In this document: positions 37,328 to 46,069 of the stretch, in pieces
How positions within the stretch are numbered: the first letter of the stretch is position 1
Layout of the letters: each line of letters opens with the position of its first letter
Source: Propionibacteriaceae bacterium
GTDB taxonomy: Bacteria; Actinomycetota; Actinomycetes; Propionibacteriales; Propionibacteriaceae
Assembly (NCBI GenBank): GCA_031261455.1
Contig: JAISJP010000021.1
Coordinates: 1 to 52,297, forward strand
DNA length: 52,297 nucleotides
Direction of reading: 5' to 3'
The notes under the pieces: generated by a model
Told to the model about the DNA's origin: nothing
Database searches by the model: none
The model's input: the letters and a program-made list of their open reading frames with translations, nothing else
Position numbers and translations under genes: made by a program

Positions 37328-37752
37328 TCGTCTATATCGACACATCGGCGTTCTTGCGTGGGTTGTTGTCTGACTCCGATGATCATGATGCTTGTCGGAG
37401 ACTTGTTCACGGTGAGCCGAACATCGAGTTAGTCAGCTCGGAGGTGTTGCGACTTGAGGCCAGACGGGTCGGCATTCGGCTGGCAAACGAGTCGCTGCAT
37501 GGGGTCGATCCTCGTCCGAGCATTGAAGCAATGCTCACAAGAGTTGCATTGGTTCGTCTCAGTGAGCGCACTATGGGCATCGCCGAGCGCATTCCTGAAA
37601 CGTTGAAGAGTCTTGACGCCCTGCATTTGGCTACGGCGTTTTCGATACAGTCCGACGTTTCGGCGGTGGTTACCTACGATCAAACCATGGCCCGAGTTGC
37701 CAGCGTTCACGGTCTGCGTGTCTGTACCGCAAGCGAGCTGCTTGCCGGTTAG
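37324..37752 (+). CDS. PIN domain toxin (VapC family)
   Basis: 142 residues. Ribonuclease fold with the acidic residues expected of VapC: Asp in VYIDTSAFL, Glu in SSEVLRLEARR, Asp in SLDALHLATAF and Asp in VVTYDQTMA. It should cleave RNA when freed from the antitoxin. It starts at GTG 37324, translationally coupled. Its TAG stop overlaps the trxA stop in tail-to-tail orientation, leaving no room for a terminator between them. Confidence 0.9.
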   Translation: MIVYIDTSAFLRGLLSDSDDHDACRRLVHGEPNIELVSSEVLRLEARRVGIRLANESLHGVDPRPSIEAMLTRVALVRLSERTMGIAERIPETLKSLDALHLATAFSIQSDVSAVVTYDQTMARVASVHGLRVCTASELLAG

Positions 37753-38072
37753 ACCAGTTCGTCGAGGATCTTGACTAGGGCGGACTTGGGTTTGGCGCCG
37801 ACTACGGACTGGACCACGCGGCCGCCGACGAAGAACTGGAGGGTTGGGAGAGCCTGGATGCCCTGGGTGGAGGCGGTCTCCATGTTGGCGTCAGTGTCTA
37901 TCTTGACGAACTTGACGGTGCCCGCGTATTTCTCGGCCAGTTCGTCGATGATGGGTGAGAGTTGCTTGCAGGGGGAGCACCACTCGGCCCAGTAGTCCAC
38001 CACTACAGGTTGTGTAGCGAGCAGCACCTCATCGGCAAATGTGGCATCGGTTATTGCTGTTGCGTTACTCAT
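37749..38072 (-). CDS. trxA: Thioredoxin with WCSPC active site
   Basis: 107 residues from ATG 38072 (MSNATAITDATF) with AGGAG upstream. The thioredoxin fold is complete: VVVDYWAEWCSPCKQLSPI, the cis-proline loop ALPTLQFF and the closing VGAKPKSAL. Odd: the redox motif is CSPC where classical thioredoxins have CGPC, a change that may shift the redox potential. It lies downstream of trxB on the same strand but 423 bp away. The longer reading to 38312 is rejected. Confidence 0.95.
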   Translation of the reverse strand: MSNATAITDATFADEVLLATQPVVVDYWAEWCSPCKQLSPIIDELAEKYAGTVKFVKIDTDANMETASTQGIQALPTLQFFVGGRVVQSVVGAKPKSALVKILDELV

Positions 38073-38190
38073 GGTGACTCCTAATGCGTTGCGGACCGGT
38101 AGAAAAGACAATGCTAGTCGACCGCTGGCCCCACCGGGTCGGTACACGCCGCCCGCGCTAGATGCTGCGTCAGTTTCGTTAGTTCCCGTA

Positions 38191-38221
38191 ATTCTGCGCA
38201 AGCGTAGCGCTGTCGCAGAAT
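38191..38221 (-). promoter_or_regulatory. Hairpin in the trxB-trxA gap
   Basis: The stem ATTCTGCG/CGCAGAAT (38191-38198 with 38214-38221) continues through an internal loop into a 4-bp AGCG/CGCT stem. It may terminate trxB or lie in the trxA leader. Confidence 0.4.
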
Positions 38222-38233
38222 CCACGTGGCTCA

Positions 38234-38440
38234 GGTGGGCCCTGCGACTGTGGCCTGGTGACGGGAGTGGTGTAGGGCGACAAGGGCGGTGCTGTGGCAG
38301 GAGTTGAGACAAGACAGGGGGGTGGGCCCTGCGACTGTGGCCTGGTGACGGGAGTGGTGTAGGGCGACAAGGGCGGTGCAGTGGCAGGAGTTGAGACCAG
38401 AAAAGGGGGAGGACCTTCCGACTGCGCGCCGGGTGACGGG
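38234..38440. repeat. 87-bp tandem repeat, 2.4 copies, between trxB and trxA
   Basis: Unit 1 (38234-38320) and unit 2 (38321-38407) are almost identical and begin GGTGGGCCCTGCGACTG. A degenerate third start (38411-38440) keeps CGACTG and GGTGACGGG. A related single copy is at 2286-2318. There is no coding potential worth noting. Together with the hairpin at 38191 it fills the 423-bp gap. Confidence 0.85.
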
Positions 38441-38495
38441 AGGGGATGACGATCAGGAGTAGGGGCGCGCAGCACGACTGGAGCGTAGGAAACGG

Positions 38496-39425
38496 CTAGA
38501 TGACACCTAGGAGGTAACGCTCGGCGTCTAGGGCGGCGCGGCAGCCGGAGGCGGCGGCGTTGATGGCTTGACGATAGACATGATCCACTAGGTCTCCGCA
38601 GGCGAAGACGCCGGGGATGTTAGTGGCGGTGCCGTCGGGGGCAGTCTTGACGTAGCCGCCTTCGATCAGGTCGACTTGGCCTTCGACTAGTTCGGAACGG
38701 GGGGTATGGCCGATGGCTTCGAACAGACCAGCCACCGGGAGTCTACGCGTCTCACCGGTGTTGACGTCGCGCAGGGTTAGGGACTCCAGTTTGGGGCTAC
38801 CGTTGAGCGAGACGATCTCGCAGTTGAGCGCCAGCTCAATCTTTTCGTCCTTCTCCAGGCGCTCCACCATGATTTTGGACGCCCGGAAGGTGTCGCGACG
38901 GTGAATCAGGGTGACCTTGTCGGCAAAGCGGGTGAGGAACGTTGCCTCCTCGATGGCAGAGTCGCCGCCGCCCACGACGGCAATGGACTTGCCGCGATAG
39001 AAGAAGCCATCGCAGGTGGCGCACCAAGACAAGCCCTTACCAACGAAGGATTGCTCGCTGGCAAGGCCCAGGTTGCGATAGCCGGAACCGGTGGCGAGGA
39101 TGACGGTGCGTGCCTGATATTCGTTGCCCTCGGAGTCGCGGACGATCTTGATGTTGCCGCCCAGTTCGAGCGCCGTGACATCGTCGGCGATCAGCTCGGC
39201 GCCAAAACGCGCGGCCTGCTCGCGCATCCGCCCCATCAGCTCGGGGCCGGGCAGCCCCTCCGGGAAGCCAGGGAAGTTTTCAATGTCAGTGGTGTTCATC
39301 AGAGCCCCGCCGGAAGCAATGGACGACTCGAAGACCAGCGGCTTCAGCCCGGCACGCGCCGTGTAGATTGCCGCAGTGTATCCCGCAGGCCCGGACCCAA
39401 CAATGATGACGTCACGAATGCTCAT
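38496..39425 (-). CDS. trxB: Thioredoxin reductase
   Basis: 309 residues. Flavoprotein that passes electrons from NADPH to thioredoxin. The FAD site is VIIVGSGPAGYTAAIYTARAG (N-terminal), the redox cysteines WCATCDGFFYRG, the NADPH site VVGGGDSAIEEATFL and the C-terminal FAD contact GVFACGDLVDHVYRQAINAAASG. It starts at ATG 39425. Its partner trxA is the next gene on the same strand. Confidence 0.97.
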   Translation of the reverse strand: MSIRDVIIVGSGPAGYTAAIYTARAGLKPLVFESSIASGGALMNTTDIENFPGFPEGLPGPELMGRMREQAARFGAELIADDVTALELGGNIKIVRDSEGNEYQARTVILATGSGYRNLGLASEQSFVGKGLSWCATCDGFFYRGKSIAVVGGGDSAIEEATFLTRFADKVTLIHRRDTFRASKIMVERLEKDEKIELALNCEIVSLNGSPKLESLTLRDVNTGETRRLPVAGLFEAIGHTPRSELVEGQVDLIEGGYVKTAPDGTATNIPGVFACGDLVDHVYRQAINAAASGCRAALDAERYLLGVI

Positions 39426-39550
39426 ACTCGTATAACACCTCTCGAACTACTTTCATTTCGGCTCAACTCAGCCTATTTGACCGACCGAACGCACCCGCAT
39501 CGGACGAGTCTGTGAGCCCATTGATCGACGTCACGACAAGCACATTTGTC

Positions 39551-40255
39551 TCAGACAGTCAGCTCGTCGTCATCAAGATGGTCGAACCGATTGACCCATT
39601 GTACGTCAGCGGCCTCGCCGGGGAAGTGGCCGGGGTACTCCAGCAGGATGGTTGACGTGTTGTACATGCGCCACCATGACTGCAGCCAACCGTCCTCGTA
39701 GGGAGGGTGGACAGTAAAGCTGCGCAACAAGTATTGACAGAACCAACCGTGTGCTACCACCGCCACCACGGCATCCTCATCGTACGGGCCCAACATGATT
39801 GCCTGCGCCACGCGTTGCGCCCGCTGCCACGCAACCAACGGCGTCTCAAAGTCGGCGTGATACCAACCGGCCTCGTCTGCGCCCTCCGGGACCACAAGCG
39901 ACGGGCACAGTTGCTTCAACTGAGACGCGGGTAGTCCCGGGTCTGGCTGCGTCGCTCCAGCGGGGCCGTCGCTGTCTACCGCAACCTCATGTAAATCGAT
40001 CCAACCCTGCACAGGCATGTCAAGGACATCGGCCAGCGGCGCTGCGGTCTCAACTGCGCGGCGCATCAGCGACGAGTACAGCACCGTGGGGAGTGGCAGT
40101 CGTCCGGCGGCAAAGAAGGCAGCCAGCTTGGCCGCTTGCCGTTGTCCCAAATCAGTCAACTGCGGGTCGGCGACCAACCCATCCAACTCTCCGCCTGAGT
40201 CCCGATAAACCAGATTATTGACGCTTTCGCCATGTCGAATCAGCAGCAGTTGCAC
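39551..40255 (-). CDS. Histidine phosphatase (phosphoglycerate mutase-like)
   Basis: 234 residues. The catalytic LLIRHGESVNN lies at the N-terminus, with a second arginine in SSLMRRAVETA, an acidic pocket near the middle and the closing VVAHGWFCQYLLR, all features of the histidine phosphatase fold. The substrate is unknown. It starts at ATG 40255, 16 bp after the pseudokinase gene on the same strand, and occupies the place where many Actinobacteria carry sigM before trxB. Confidence 0.88.
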   Translation of the reverse strand: MQLLLIRHGESVNNLVYRDSGGELDGLVADPQLTDLGQRQAAKLAAFFAAGRLPLPTVLYSSLMRRAVETAAPLADVLDMPVQGWIDLHEVAVDSDGPAGATQPDPGLPASQLKQLCPSLVVPEGADEAGWYHADFETPLVAWQRAQRVAQAIMLGPYDEDAVVAVVAHGWFCQYLLRSFTVHPPYEDGWLQSWWRMYNTSTILLEYPGHFPGEAADVQWVNRFDHLDDDELTV

Positions 40256-40271
40256 GCACCAAGCTTAGCGG

Positions 40272-42245
40272 CTAGATGAACTTGTGGACGCTGACTTCGC
40301 GGATGCCTAGGGCGTAGCCGTCGGGGACGGGGGGGACGACGGTGATGTAGATCATTATCCAGCGGGTGGTGATGGGGTCGCCCGGCTCAAAGGTGAACGA
40401 GTATTCGCCATCGGCGGAGGTCTCAAGCACGTAAGATGCGTCGCGCCATGAAGCGACGGTGTCGAGCGGGGGTTCGTCGGCTGCGGTGGCAGCGGCGGTC
40501 GATGGGACCATGATCTTGATGGTGGCGCCGGGGTTGTCAGCCCAAATTGCCACGCTTTGCAGGTCAGTGGCCTCATCGAAGCCAAGGATCAGACCGGTGC
40601 CGGGTTTGCGGCGGGACGTTTCGGGGAACTCGTAGGTCTCGGTATACCAGAGCGTTTCTAGGTCGTCATCGATGGCGTTTTCGACGGTGGTCCAGTTCTC
40701 GCCGCCGGAACCGCCGTCAACCTCAGGATCAAAATCCACGACGTAGGTGACGGTGGCAAGCTCGGTTCCACGCGGAGTGATCGGCGGAAGAACCGGATCA
40801 GCGTCGGTGCTACAGGAACGGAACAGCAGGCTGGCGAGCACGACCAGCGCCACCACAATCACTCCCGCGATGATACGGTGCAACAAGATCGCGGAAACGC
40901 CCTTTAGCAGGGCGATATTCTGCAGAAAACTGGTGGACCCAAACTCTGGAACGCCGGGTAGCGCGGACGCTCCAAGACCGCCTTGCTGGCCCCCAGTACC
41001 ACTATTGACCCTAGAGCCATCAACTCCGTCAGAGTCGGAGGTGGCCCACGCATAGTCTTGCGCGTAGTCGCGTTCGCCACCAGCGCCAGCACTGCCCACA
41101 CGGCTAAGGTCGTCGGCACCCAGCACCGGCGTAAACCGACCCAGCGAACTTTCGTACTCGTCCAGCACCTCGTCAACGCTGGTAGTCGGCGCAGGGGTGA
41201 CACGGATCGGCAGCGAACGTCCGCCGGTGGGAATCAGCCCGGTTGGAGTGTTGCGGTCCCCGGCTTCGTCGTTCACGCTGGCTGTGGCCTCATACTCTGG
41301 CTCGACGGCAACCACCAGGGCTTGCACGCGGAGCGCCAAGTCCTCGGACGCATCGGCAGAGCCCAACACCTGCTGGAGCATGGTTACCACATCTTCGGCA
41401 CTGTTGACCGGCGGATTGTCGGGCATGGGGGCCAGAATCTGAACGCAGATCACGTCTAGGACCGCTGGGATGCTGGAACGCAGTTGGCTGGGCGGAGCCA
41501 AACCACGAACCCTACGTCGCACCACCGGCAGCCCAAGATCGACCTCCGCCCGGTCATCAAGTTGCGGCCAGGAGCCGGTGAGGGCCGCGTATAGAATCTG
41601 CCCAAGGCCGCGCACGTCGCGTTGCTGCAGTTCTGCCAGACTGGCCTGAGCCGTAGGCTCCGCCGCATCCGCATCCGCATCCGCACCAGTGCTCGCGCCC
41701 GGCGAGGCAAAGTGATCAAGCACAAAACCACTCACGCGAACCGTCCCGCGCGGTGTGATGTCAACGGCAGCCAAATCCAGATGGCCATGCGCATGCCCCT
41801 CGGCGTGTAGGGCCGCAATTGCATCCGCGCACTCAAGCGCCAGCCACGTTGCCGCCTTGCCGCCCAATGGGCCGACGCTGAGCAGGTCGCAAAGGTCATA
41901 GCCAGGGACGCACTCGCAGACCACAAATGACACCGGTTCGCTCGGACCGTACTCCAGCGCGTCCAGCACTCGCAGGAACCGCGCGTCGGTAGCGGCACTG
42001 GCCACCCGGGCGGCAGCCAGCACTTCGGCGGTTTTCGGATGGTTGGGGGGCAGCACGTAGACCAGCACGATGCGAGCTAACTGCTCGTCCCAGCCACGCC
42101 ACAGCGCTATCTCGTCAGTCACACTCAACTGCTCGTCAAGCCGGTAGCGGGCGCCGAGTACCTGACCAAAAACTACCTCACCAGAGGGCAGTTGTGGCGA
42201 CAAGGCGGGGTCACCGAAAAGGTCCCTCTTAGCCAAGGAAATCAC
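40272..42245 (-). CDS. Membrane pseudokinase with C-terminal extracytoplasmic domain
   Basis: About 657 residues. The N-terminal protein kinase fold (FGQVLGARYRLDEQL ... AALHAEGHAHGHLDLAAVDI) lacks the catalytic HRD Asp pattern and a DFG motif, so it should bind partners rather than phosphorylate. An acidic linker follows, then one membrane helix (IIAGVIVVALVVLASLLF). The external domain (WTTVENAIDDDLETLWYTETYEF ... YALGIREVSVHKF) resembles discoidin-like beta-sandwiches. In Mycobacterium a comparable pseudokinase is fused to the flippase MviN/MurJ and recruits FhaA; here it stands alone. The start is uncertain (GTG 42245, GTG 42248 or TTG 42236); codons to 42317 have no ribosome site. Confidence 0.85.
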   Translation of the reverse strand: MISLAKRDLFGDPALSPQLPSGEVVFGQVLGARYRLDEQLSVTDEIALWRGWDEQLARIVLVYVLPPNHPKTAEVLAAARVASAATDARFLRVLDALEYGPSEPVSFVVCECVPGYDLCDLLSVGPLGGKAATWLALECADAIAALHAEGHAHGHLDLAAVDITPRGTVRVSGFVLDHFASPGASTGADADADAAEPTAQASLAELQQRDVRGLGQILYAALTGSWPQLDDRAEVDLGLPVVRRRVRGLAPPSQLRSSIPAVLDVICVQILAPMPDNPPVNSAEDVVTMLQQVLGSADASEDLALRVQALVVAVEPEYEATASVNDEAGDRNTPTGLIPTGGRSLPIRVTPAPTTSVDEVLDEYESSLGRFTPVLGADDLSRVGSAGAGGERDYAQDYAWATSDSDGVDGSRVNSGTGGQQGGLGASALPGVPEFGSTSFLQNIALLKGVSAILLHRIIAGVIVVALVVLASLLFRSCSTDADPVLPPITPRGTELATVTYVVDFDPEVDGGSGGENWTTVENAIDDDLETLWYTETYEFPETSRRKPGTGLILGFDEATDLQSVAIWADNPGATIKIMVPSTAAATAADEPPLDTVASWRDASYVLETSADGEYSFTFEPGDPITTRWIMIYITVVPPVPDGYALGIREVSVHKFI

Positions 42246-42350
42246 CACCCAACGAGATCTACGAGTCTGACAGTAAACTCTCACAGCTGAGCACTGGCAA
42301 CTCGCGAACCAAGGCACAGCGGTATGTCAGCATCATCAACTGCATCACTC

Positions 42351-44609
42351 CTAGTCTGCCCCCTGCGGTGCTTCCGGATCGCCGTCCACGCCGGGGTAGC
42401 GTCCAATCAGACGCAGAAATCTCACCAATAGGCCCACGCGGGAAGCGCGATCACCTTTGCCGTGTTTGCGCACGTCATAAACGCGCCAGGCGGTAAGTCC
42501 TAAGAATGCTGCGCCCGATGCCGCGATGATGAGCCACGCCAAACGCCCCGCCGATGAAACTGAAACCACGAAAGTCAGTTCGTTGGAATGAAGCGAGTCT
42601 GGGAGTCGCTGACCACTTCCAGTAGCTACCCACGCGGCAACGCTCAGCGTGCCGTTGGCCTCGGCCTGCGGCTCGACACGGACGGTGACGGTCTCTCCCG
42701 GGCCTATCTCCACATCCTCCGTGGGAGGCACGTGGAATCGTTGCTCGTTCTCAGACGCAAACTCAATGTGAACCACCATAGTGACCTTGGTGCTGTTGCT
42801 CACCTGAATGGGCAACTGCGTGGCCTCAGACGAGATATGCCACACCCGGCTGCCTGAAATCGTTACAGAACCGGTCAGATTGCTCAGCACCGGGGCGTAG
42901 GCGGCGTCCAGCCACGCTGTGGCATCGGCGTCGTTGCCGTTCCACCCGGAACTCCACGCGCCGGTGATCAGCTGTTTCTTGTAGTCAGCCACGTACTGCA
43001 CCCGGTTGGTGAGCATCAACCACTCATCAAAACGTCGCCCAGCGACGTCGGTGAGGCTGGGCAGGTCTTCAGTCAGGAACAAAGCAGCACTCATGTCTGA
43101 CCGCCAAATCACCGGGAACTGAGCCTCAACGTAAGCCTCAATGTCATCAAGGTGAACTAGCTGACTCTGTTGGTCCGCTAGCCTTGCCGCCGACGCCTGA
43201 GTTGCGGTGTCAACAATGGTTACGAGTGGTTGCCCATCAAGCGCCCAGACATAACGCATGGCGAGCAGCGCTGAACTCATCTGCGTGTCGCTCTTGTCGT
43301 CACCCCACGCAGGCACGTCTGGGCCTGCCGTACTGACCAGATCATTTGAAACTGCAACAATCTCCAGCAGATCCATCGCCGGAACGTCCTGGCTTCCATC
43401 CGCGTCAGGTTCGACGTTCGAGTGCAGGGTGTAGCTGTTGTCCAGAGAATCCACCAGGAGTGTCAGCGGGCCATAAGGTGCCAAGCACTCAATGAGGTTG
43501 CTGGTGGAACGCCCGTAGGATGACACCGCCGCTGCCGGAAGCGCCGCGAGTAGATCGGATGACACCGTCGGGGCGGTGCTGAGTTCCAGCACGTCTGGTG
43601 CCTCGTTCGAGCAGGCCCAGGCTAGGTCCGGTGTGCCATAAAGTCCGCGGTAGATGTTGTGCGCCGGGTCGGCCAACACAGCATCAAGACCAGCCAGCCA
43701 AGTCTGGGCTTGTTGCGTGCCTGCTCCTGCCACGGTAGGGCCATCAAGGCTGCGCACGTTGTAGCCGCGCGTCATCTCCGTGACAGCGTTGTAGAGTTCC
43801 GGGTCTACAACAAGCGTCACGTTCGGGTCACTCGCGTAAGTCAGCAAGATTGCCAGTCGCCCACCCAACTCTTGAGCAAGATGATCATCGCTGAACAGTG
43901 CTGGCACTGGGTCGGCACCGGCAACGGACGGTTGCACCAGGCTGGGCACAGAGTTCAAGACGACCACCGACACTGCAACAGGACGCACGACGACCGGCAG
44001 CGCAGTTGCTGACGACGTCGTCGCCTCCGGGAACGCCATAAGCACGCGACCCTCGCCCACGGGCTCGTACCAGTCGTCATCCCCCTGCCAAACCTGCACG
44101 CCGATGGCGTAGACGCCGCCGGGTTCTAGATCTAGCGAATCTTCCCCGGATACCAGCCCACTAACACTGAAAGTGGTGCTTTCACCCGGTGGCAATGTGC
44201 CAGAAACCGCGACGAGGTTGTCAATCGCGGCGTCGGCATCGGTCTCTGGCTCCCAGATTGTGCTGTGTGGCTCCGCCTCCAGCGCGTCACGAAAAACCCT
44301 CATGGTGGTGATGGATGAACTGTCAGACCACAGCGCCACCCTCAGGTCACTCATAGTCTCGGCGGTGGTGTTGGTGACGGTGCCGGAGATGGTGACGACC
44401 GTATCTTCCACGAGCACGTCAGGGGTAACGAGCGTCAGGGTGACGCTGATCGGAGGCGGCTGTGGTGGTTCATCCTCGGCCATAGCGTTGGGTGCACGGA
44501 ACCCGCCAAGTCCGCCAAACACACCGAGCATTGCTAGCGAGCAGACGCTCAGCATCCAGGCAAGGGACGCAGCGATACGTCCCCCCTTGCGTCCAGCCGA
44601 GCTTGTCAC
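42351..44609 (-). CDS. DUF6049 family secreted/membrane protein
   Basis: About 752 residues from GTG 44609 (VTSSAGRKGG), which begins 5 bp beyond the CCA-enzyme stop; the longer reading to 44972 lies in that gene. A signal peptide (about residues 14-36, ending NAMA) is followed by beta-rich extracytoplasmic domains (TLVTPDVLVEDTVVTISGTVTNTT), a central hydrolase-like region (VTLVVDPELYNAVTEM), another beta domain near the C-terminus and one anchoring helix (LAWLIIAASGAAFLGLTAW). This is the usual actinobacterial gene between the CCA enzyme and murJ, linked to envelope growth by context. Its function is not known. Confidence 0.85.
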   Translation of the reverse strand: MTSSAGRKGGRIAASLAWMLSVCSLAMLGVFGGLGGFRAPNAMAEDEPPQPPPISVTLTLVTPDVLVEDTVVTISGTVTNTTAETMSDLRVALWSDSSSITTMRVFRDALEAEPHSTIWEPETDADAAIDNLVAVSGTLPPGESTTFSVSGLVSGEDSLDLEPGGVYAIGVQVWQGDDDWYEPVGEGRVLMAFPEATTSSATALPVVVRPVAVSVVVLNSVPSLVQPSVAGADPVPALFSDDHLAQELGGRLAILLTYASDPNVTLVVDPELYNAVTEMTRGYNVRSLDGPTVAGAGTQQAQTWLAGLDAVLADPAHNIYRGLYGTPDLAWACSNEAPDVLELSTAPTVSSDLLAALPAAAVSSYGRSTSNLIECLAPYGPLTLLVDSLDNSYTLHSNVEPDADGSQDVPAMDLLEIVAVSNDLVSTAGPDVPAWGDDKSDTQMSSALLAMRYVWALDGQPLVTIVDTATQASAARLADQQSQLVHLDDIEAYVEAQFPVIWRSDMSAALFLTEDLPSLTDVAGRRFDEWLMLTNRVQYVADYKKQLITGAWSSGWNGNDADATAWLDAAYAPVLSNLTGSVTISGSRVWHISSEATQLPIQVSNSTKVTMVVHIEFASENEQRFHVPPTEDVEIGPGETVTVRVEPQAEANGTLSVAAWVATGSGQRLPDSLHSNELTFVVSVSSAGRLAWLIIAASGAAFLGLTAWRVYDVRKHGKGDRASRVGLLVRFLRLIGRYPGVDGDPEAPQGAD

Positions 44610-44614
44610 AAACC

Positions 44615-46069
44615 CTATGCTACCCGCGTGGGCCACCACGCCAGCAGTTCTTCGCGTGCCCGCTCTTGGCCAAGGGGGCCGTCGGTCAGGCGCCGCTCCA
44701 GCAGCCAGCGGTAGGCCTCCCCAACTGCCGGGCCGGGACCGACGCCAAGTAGGGCCATGATCTGTTCGCCGTTCAGGTCGGGACGGATGGCATCGAGTTC
44801 TTCCTGCTGCATCAGTTCGTCGATGCGGAACTCGATCTCGTCGTAGGTGCGACGCAGGCGCTCGGCGCGGCGCGGGTTGCGGGTGGTGCAGTCGGCGCGG
44901 GTGAGGATGTGCAGGTTTTCTAGTAGCGGCCCGGCATCGCGCACGTAGCGACGCACCGCAGAGTCCGTCCACTCGGCGTCGCCATAGCCGTGGAAACGCA
45001 GGTGCAGGTTGACCAACTCGGCCACGGCATCAATGACCTCGCGGGGGTATTTGAGCGCCGCCAAGCGTTTGCGAGTGAGCTTGGCCCCCACCACATCGTG
45101 ATGGTGGAACGTCACCTTGGTGCCCTCAAAGCGCCTTGTCGCAGGCTTTCCGATGTCGTGCATCACAGCGGCGAGCCTGTTGATGATGCTCGGTTCGTCG
45201 CCGCGCTCGGCCTCCAACGCTATGGCGCGTTGCAACACCACCAGGGTGTGCTCGTAGATGTCTTTGTGTTGGTTGTGCTCGTCGCGCTCTAGGCGCAGGG
45301 CAGGCAACTCCGGCAACACGTAGTCCGCCAATCCGGTGTTGACAAGCAGTGATAGTCCCGGCACCGGGTTGGACGTCAGTAGTAGTTTGGTCAACTCCGC
45401 CTGCACCCGCTCGGCTGAGATGATGGTGATGCGTTCCGCCATGTCGTGCATGGCGTCGCGCACCTCCGGCACCACGGCAAAGTTCAGTTGGGACGCAAAA
45501 CGTGCGGCCCGCATCATGCGCAGTGGGTCATCGGTGAACGACATCTGCGGCGTGCCTGGTGTGCGCAACAGGTGGTCGGCTAGGTCTTCAAGTCCGTTGT
45601 ACGGATCCACCAACTCGCCTGCGCCACTCGGGGTGCTCACGTTGAGCGCCATGGCATTGACGGTGAAGTCGCGCCGCCACAGGTCGTCCTCAATTGACTC
45701 ACCGTACGCCACCTCGGGCTTGCGGGAGTCCTCACGATAGGTGTCGGCGCGGAATGTGGTGACTTCGATCACCCAGTCGCCACCGCCAGCGATCTTCTTG
45801 CGGGCACCGATGGTGCCAAACGCCTTGCCGACGTCCCACACCGCAGGGGTGAACTCGCGCAACAACTTCTCGGTGGTGTCCGGACGTGCCGACGTGGTGA
45901 AGTCGAGGTCGTTGCCCAACTCGCCGAGCAGGGCGTCGCGCACGGAGCCGCCCACAAGGTAGAGCGAGTGTCCGTTGGCAGCAAAGCGCGCGCCCAACTG
46001 TGCGATCACCGGAGTGGTTTGCAACAGTTGTGCGATAGCGGCCCGCTGCGCCTCACTCAACTCACTCAT
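44615..46069 (-). CDS. pcnA: CCA tRNA nucleotidyltransferase
   Basis: 484 residues. It adds CCA to tRNA 3' ends, needed here because the tRNA-Ala gene lacks it. The class II head domain LYLVGGSVRDALLGELGNDLDFTTSA carries the catalytic Asp pair, followed by the RRDFTVNAMAL and EDLADHLLRTPGTPQMSFTDDPLRMMRAARFASQL motifs. A C-terminal HD domain (VMHDIGKPATRRF) is also present, as in Actinobacteria. It overlaps the upstream exporter gene by 4 bp. Confidence 0.95.
   Translation of the reverse strand: MSELSEAQRAAIAQLLQTTPVIAQLGARFAANGHSLYLVGGSVRDALLGELGNDLDFTTSARPDTTEKLLREFTPAVWDVGKAFGTIGARKKIAGGGDWVIEVTTFRADTYREDSRKPEVAYGESIEDDLWRRDFTVNAMALNVSTPSGAGELVDPYNGLEDLADHLLRTPGTPQMSFTDDPLRMMRAARFASQLNFAVVPEVRDAMHDMAERITIISAERVQAELTKLLLTSNPVPGLSLLVNTGLADYVLPELPALRLERDEHNQHKDIYEHTLVVLQRAIALEAERGDEPSIINRLAAVMHDIGKPATRRFEGTKVTFHHHDVVGAKLTRKRLAALKYPREVIDAVAELVNLHLRFHGYGDAEWTDSAVRRYVRDAGPLLENLHILTRADCTTRNPRRAERLRRTYDEIEFRIDELMQQEELDAIRPDLNGEQIMALLGVGPGPAVGEAYRWLLERRLTDGPLGQERAREELLAWWPTRVA

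Noticed and set aside
42351..44972. N-terminal extension of the DUF6049 ORF to 44972
   Set aside because: The extra 121 residues are Arg/Pro-rich out-of-frame reading of the CCA-enzyme gene; a signal peptide starts properly at GTG 44609.
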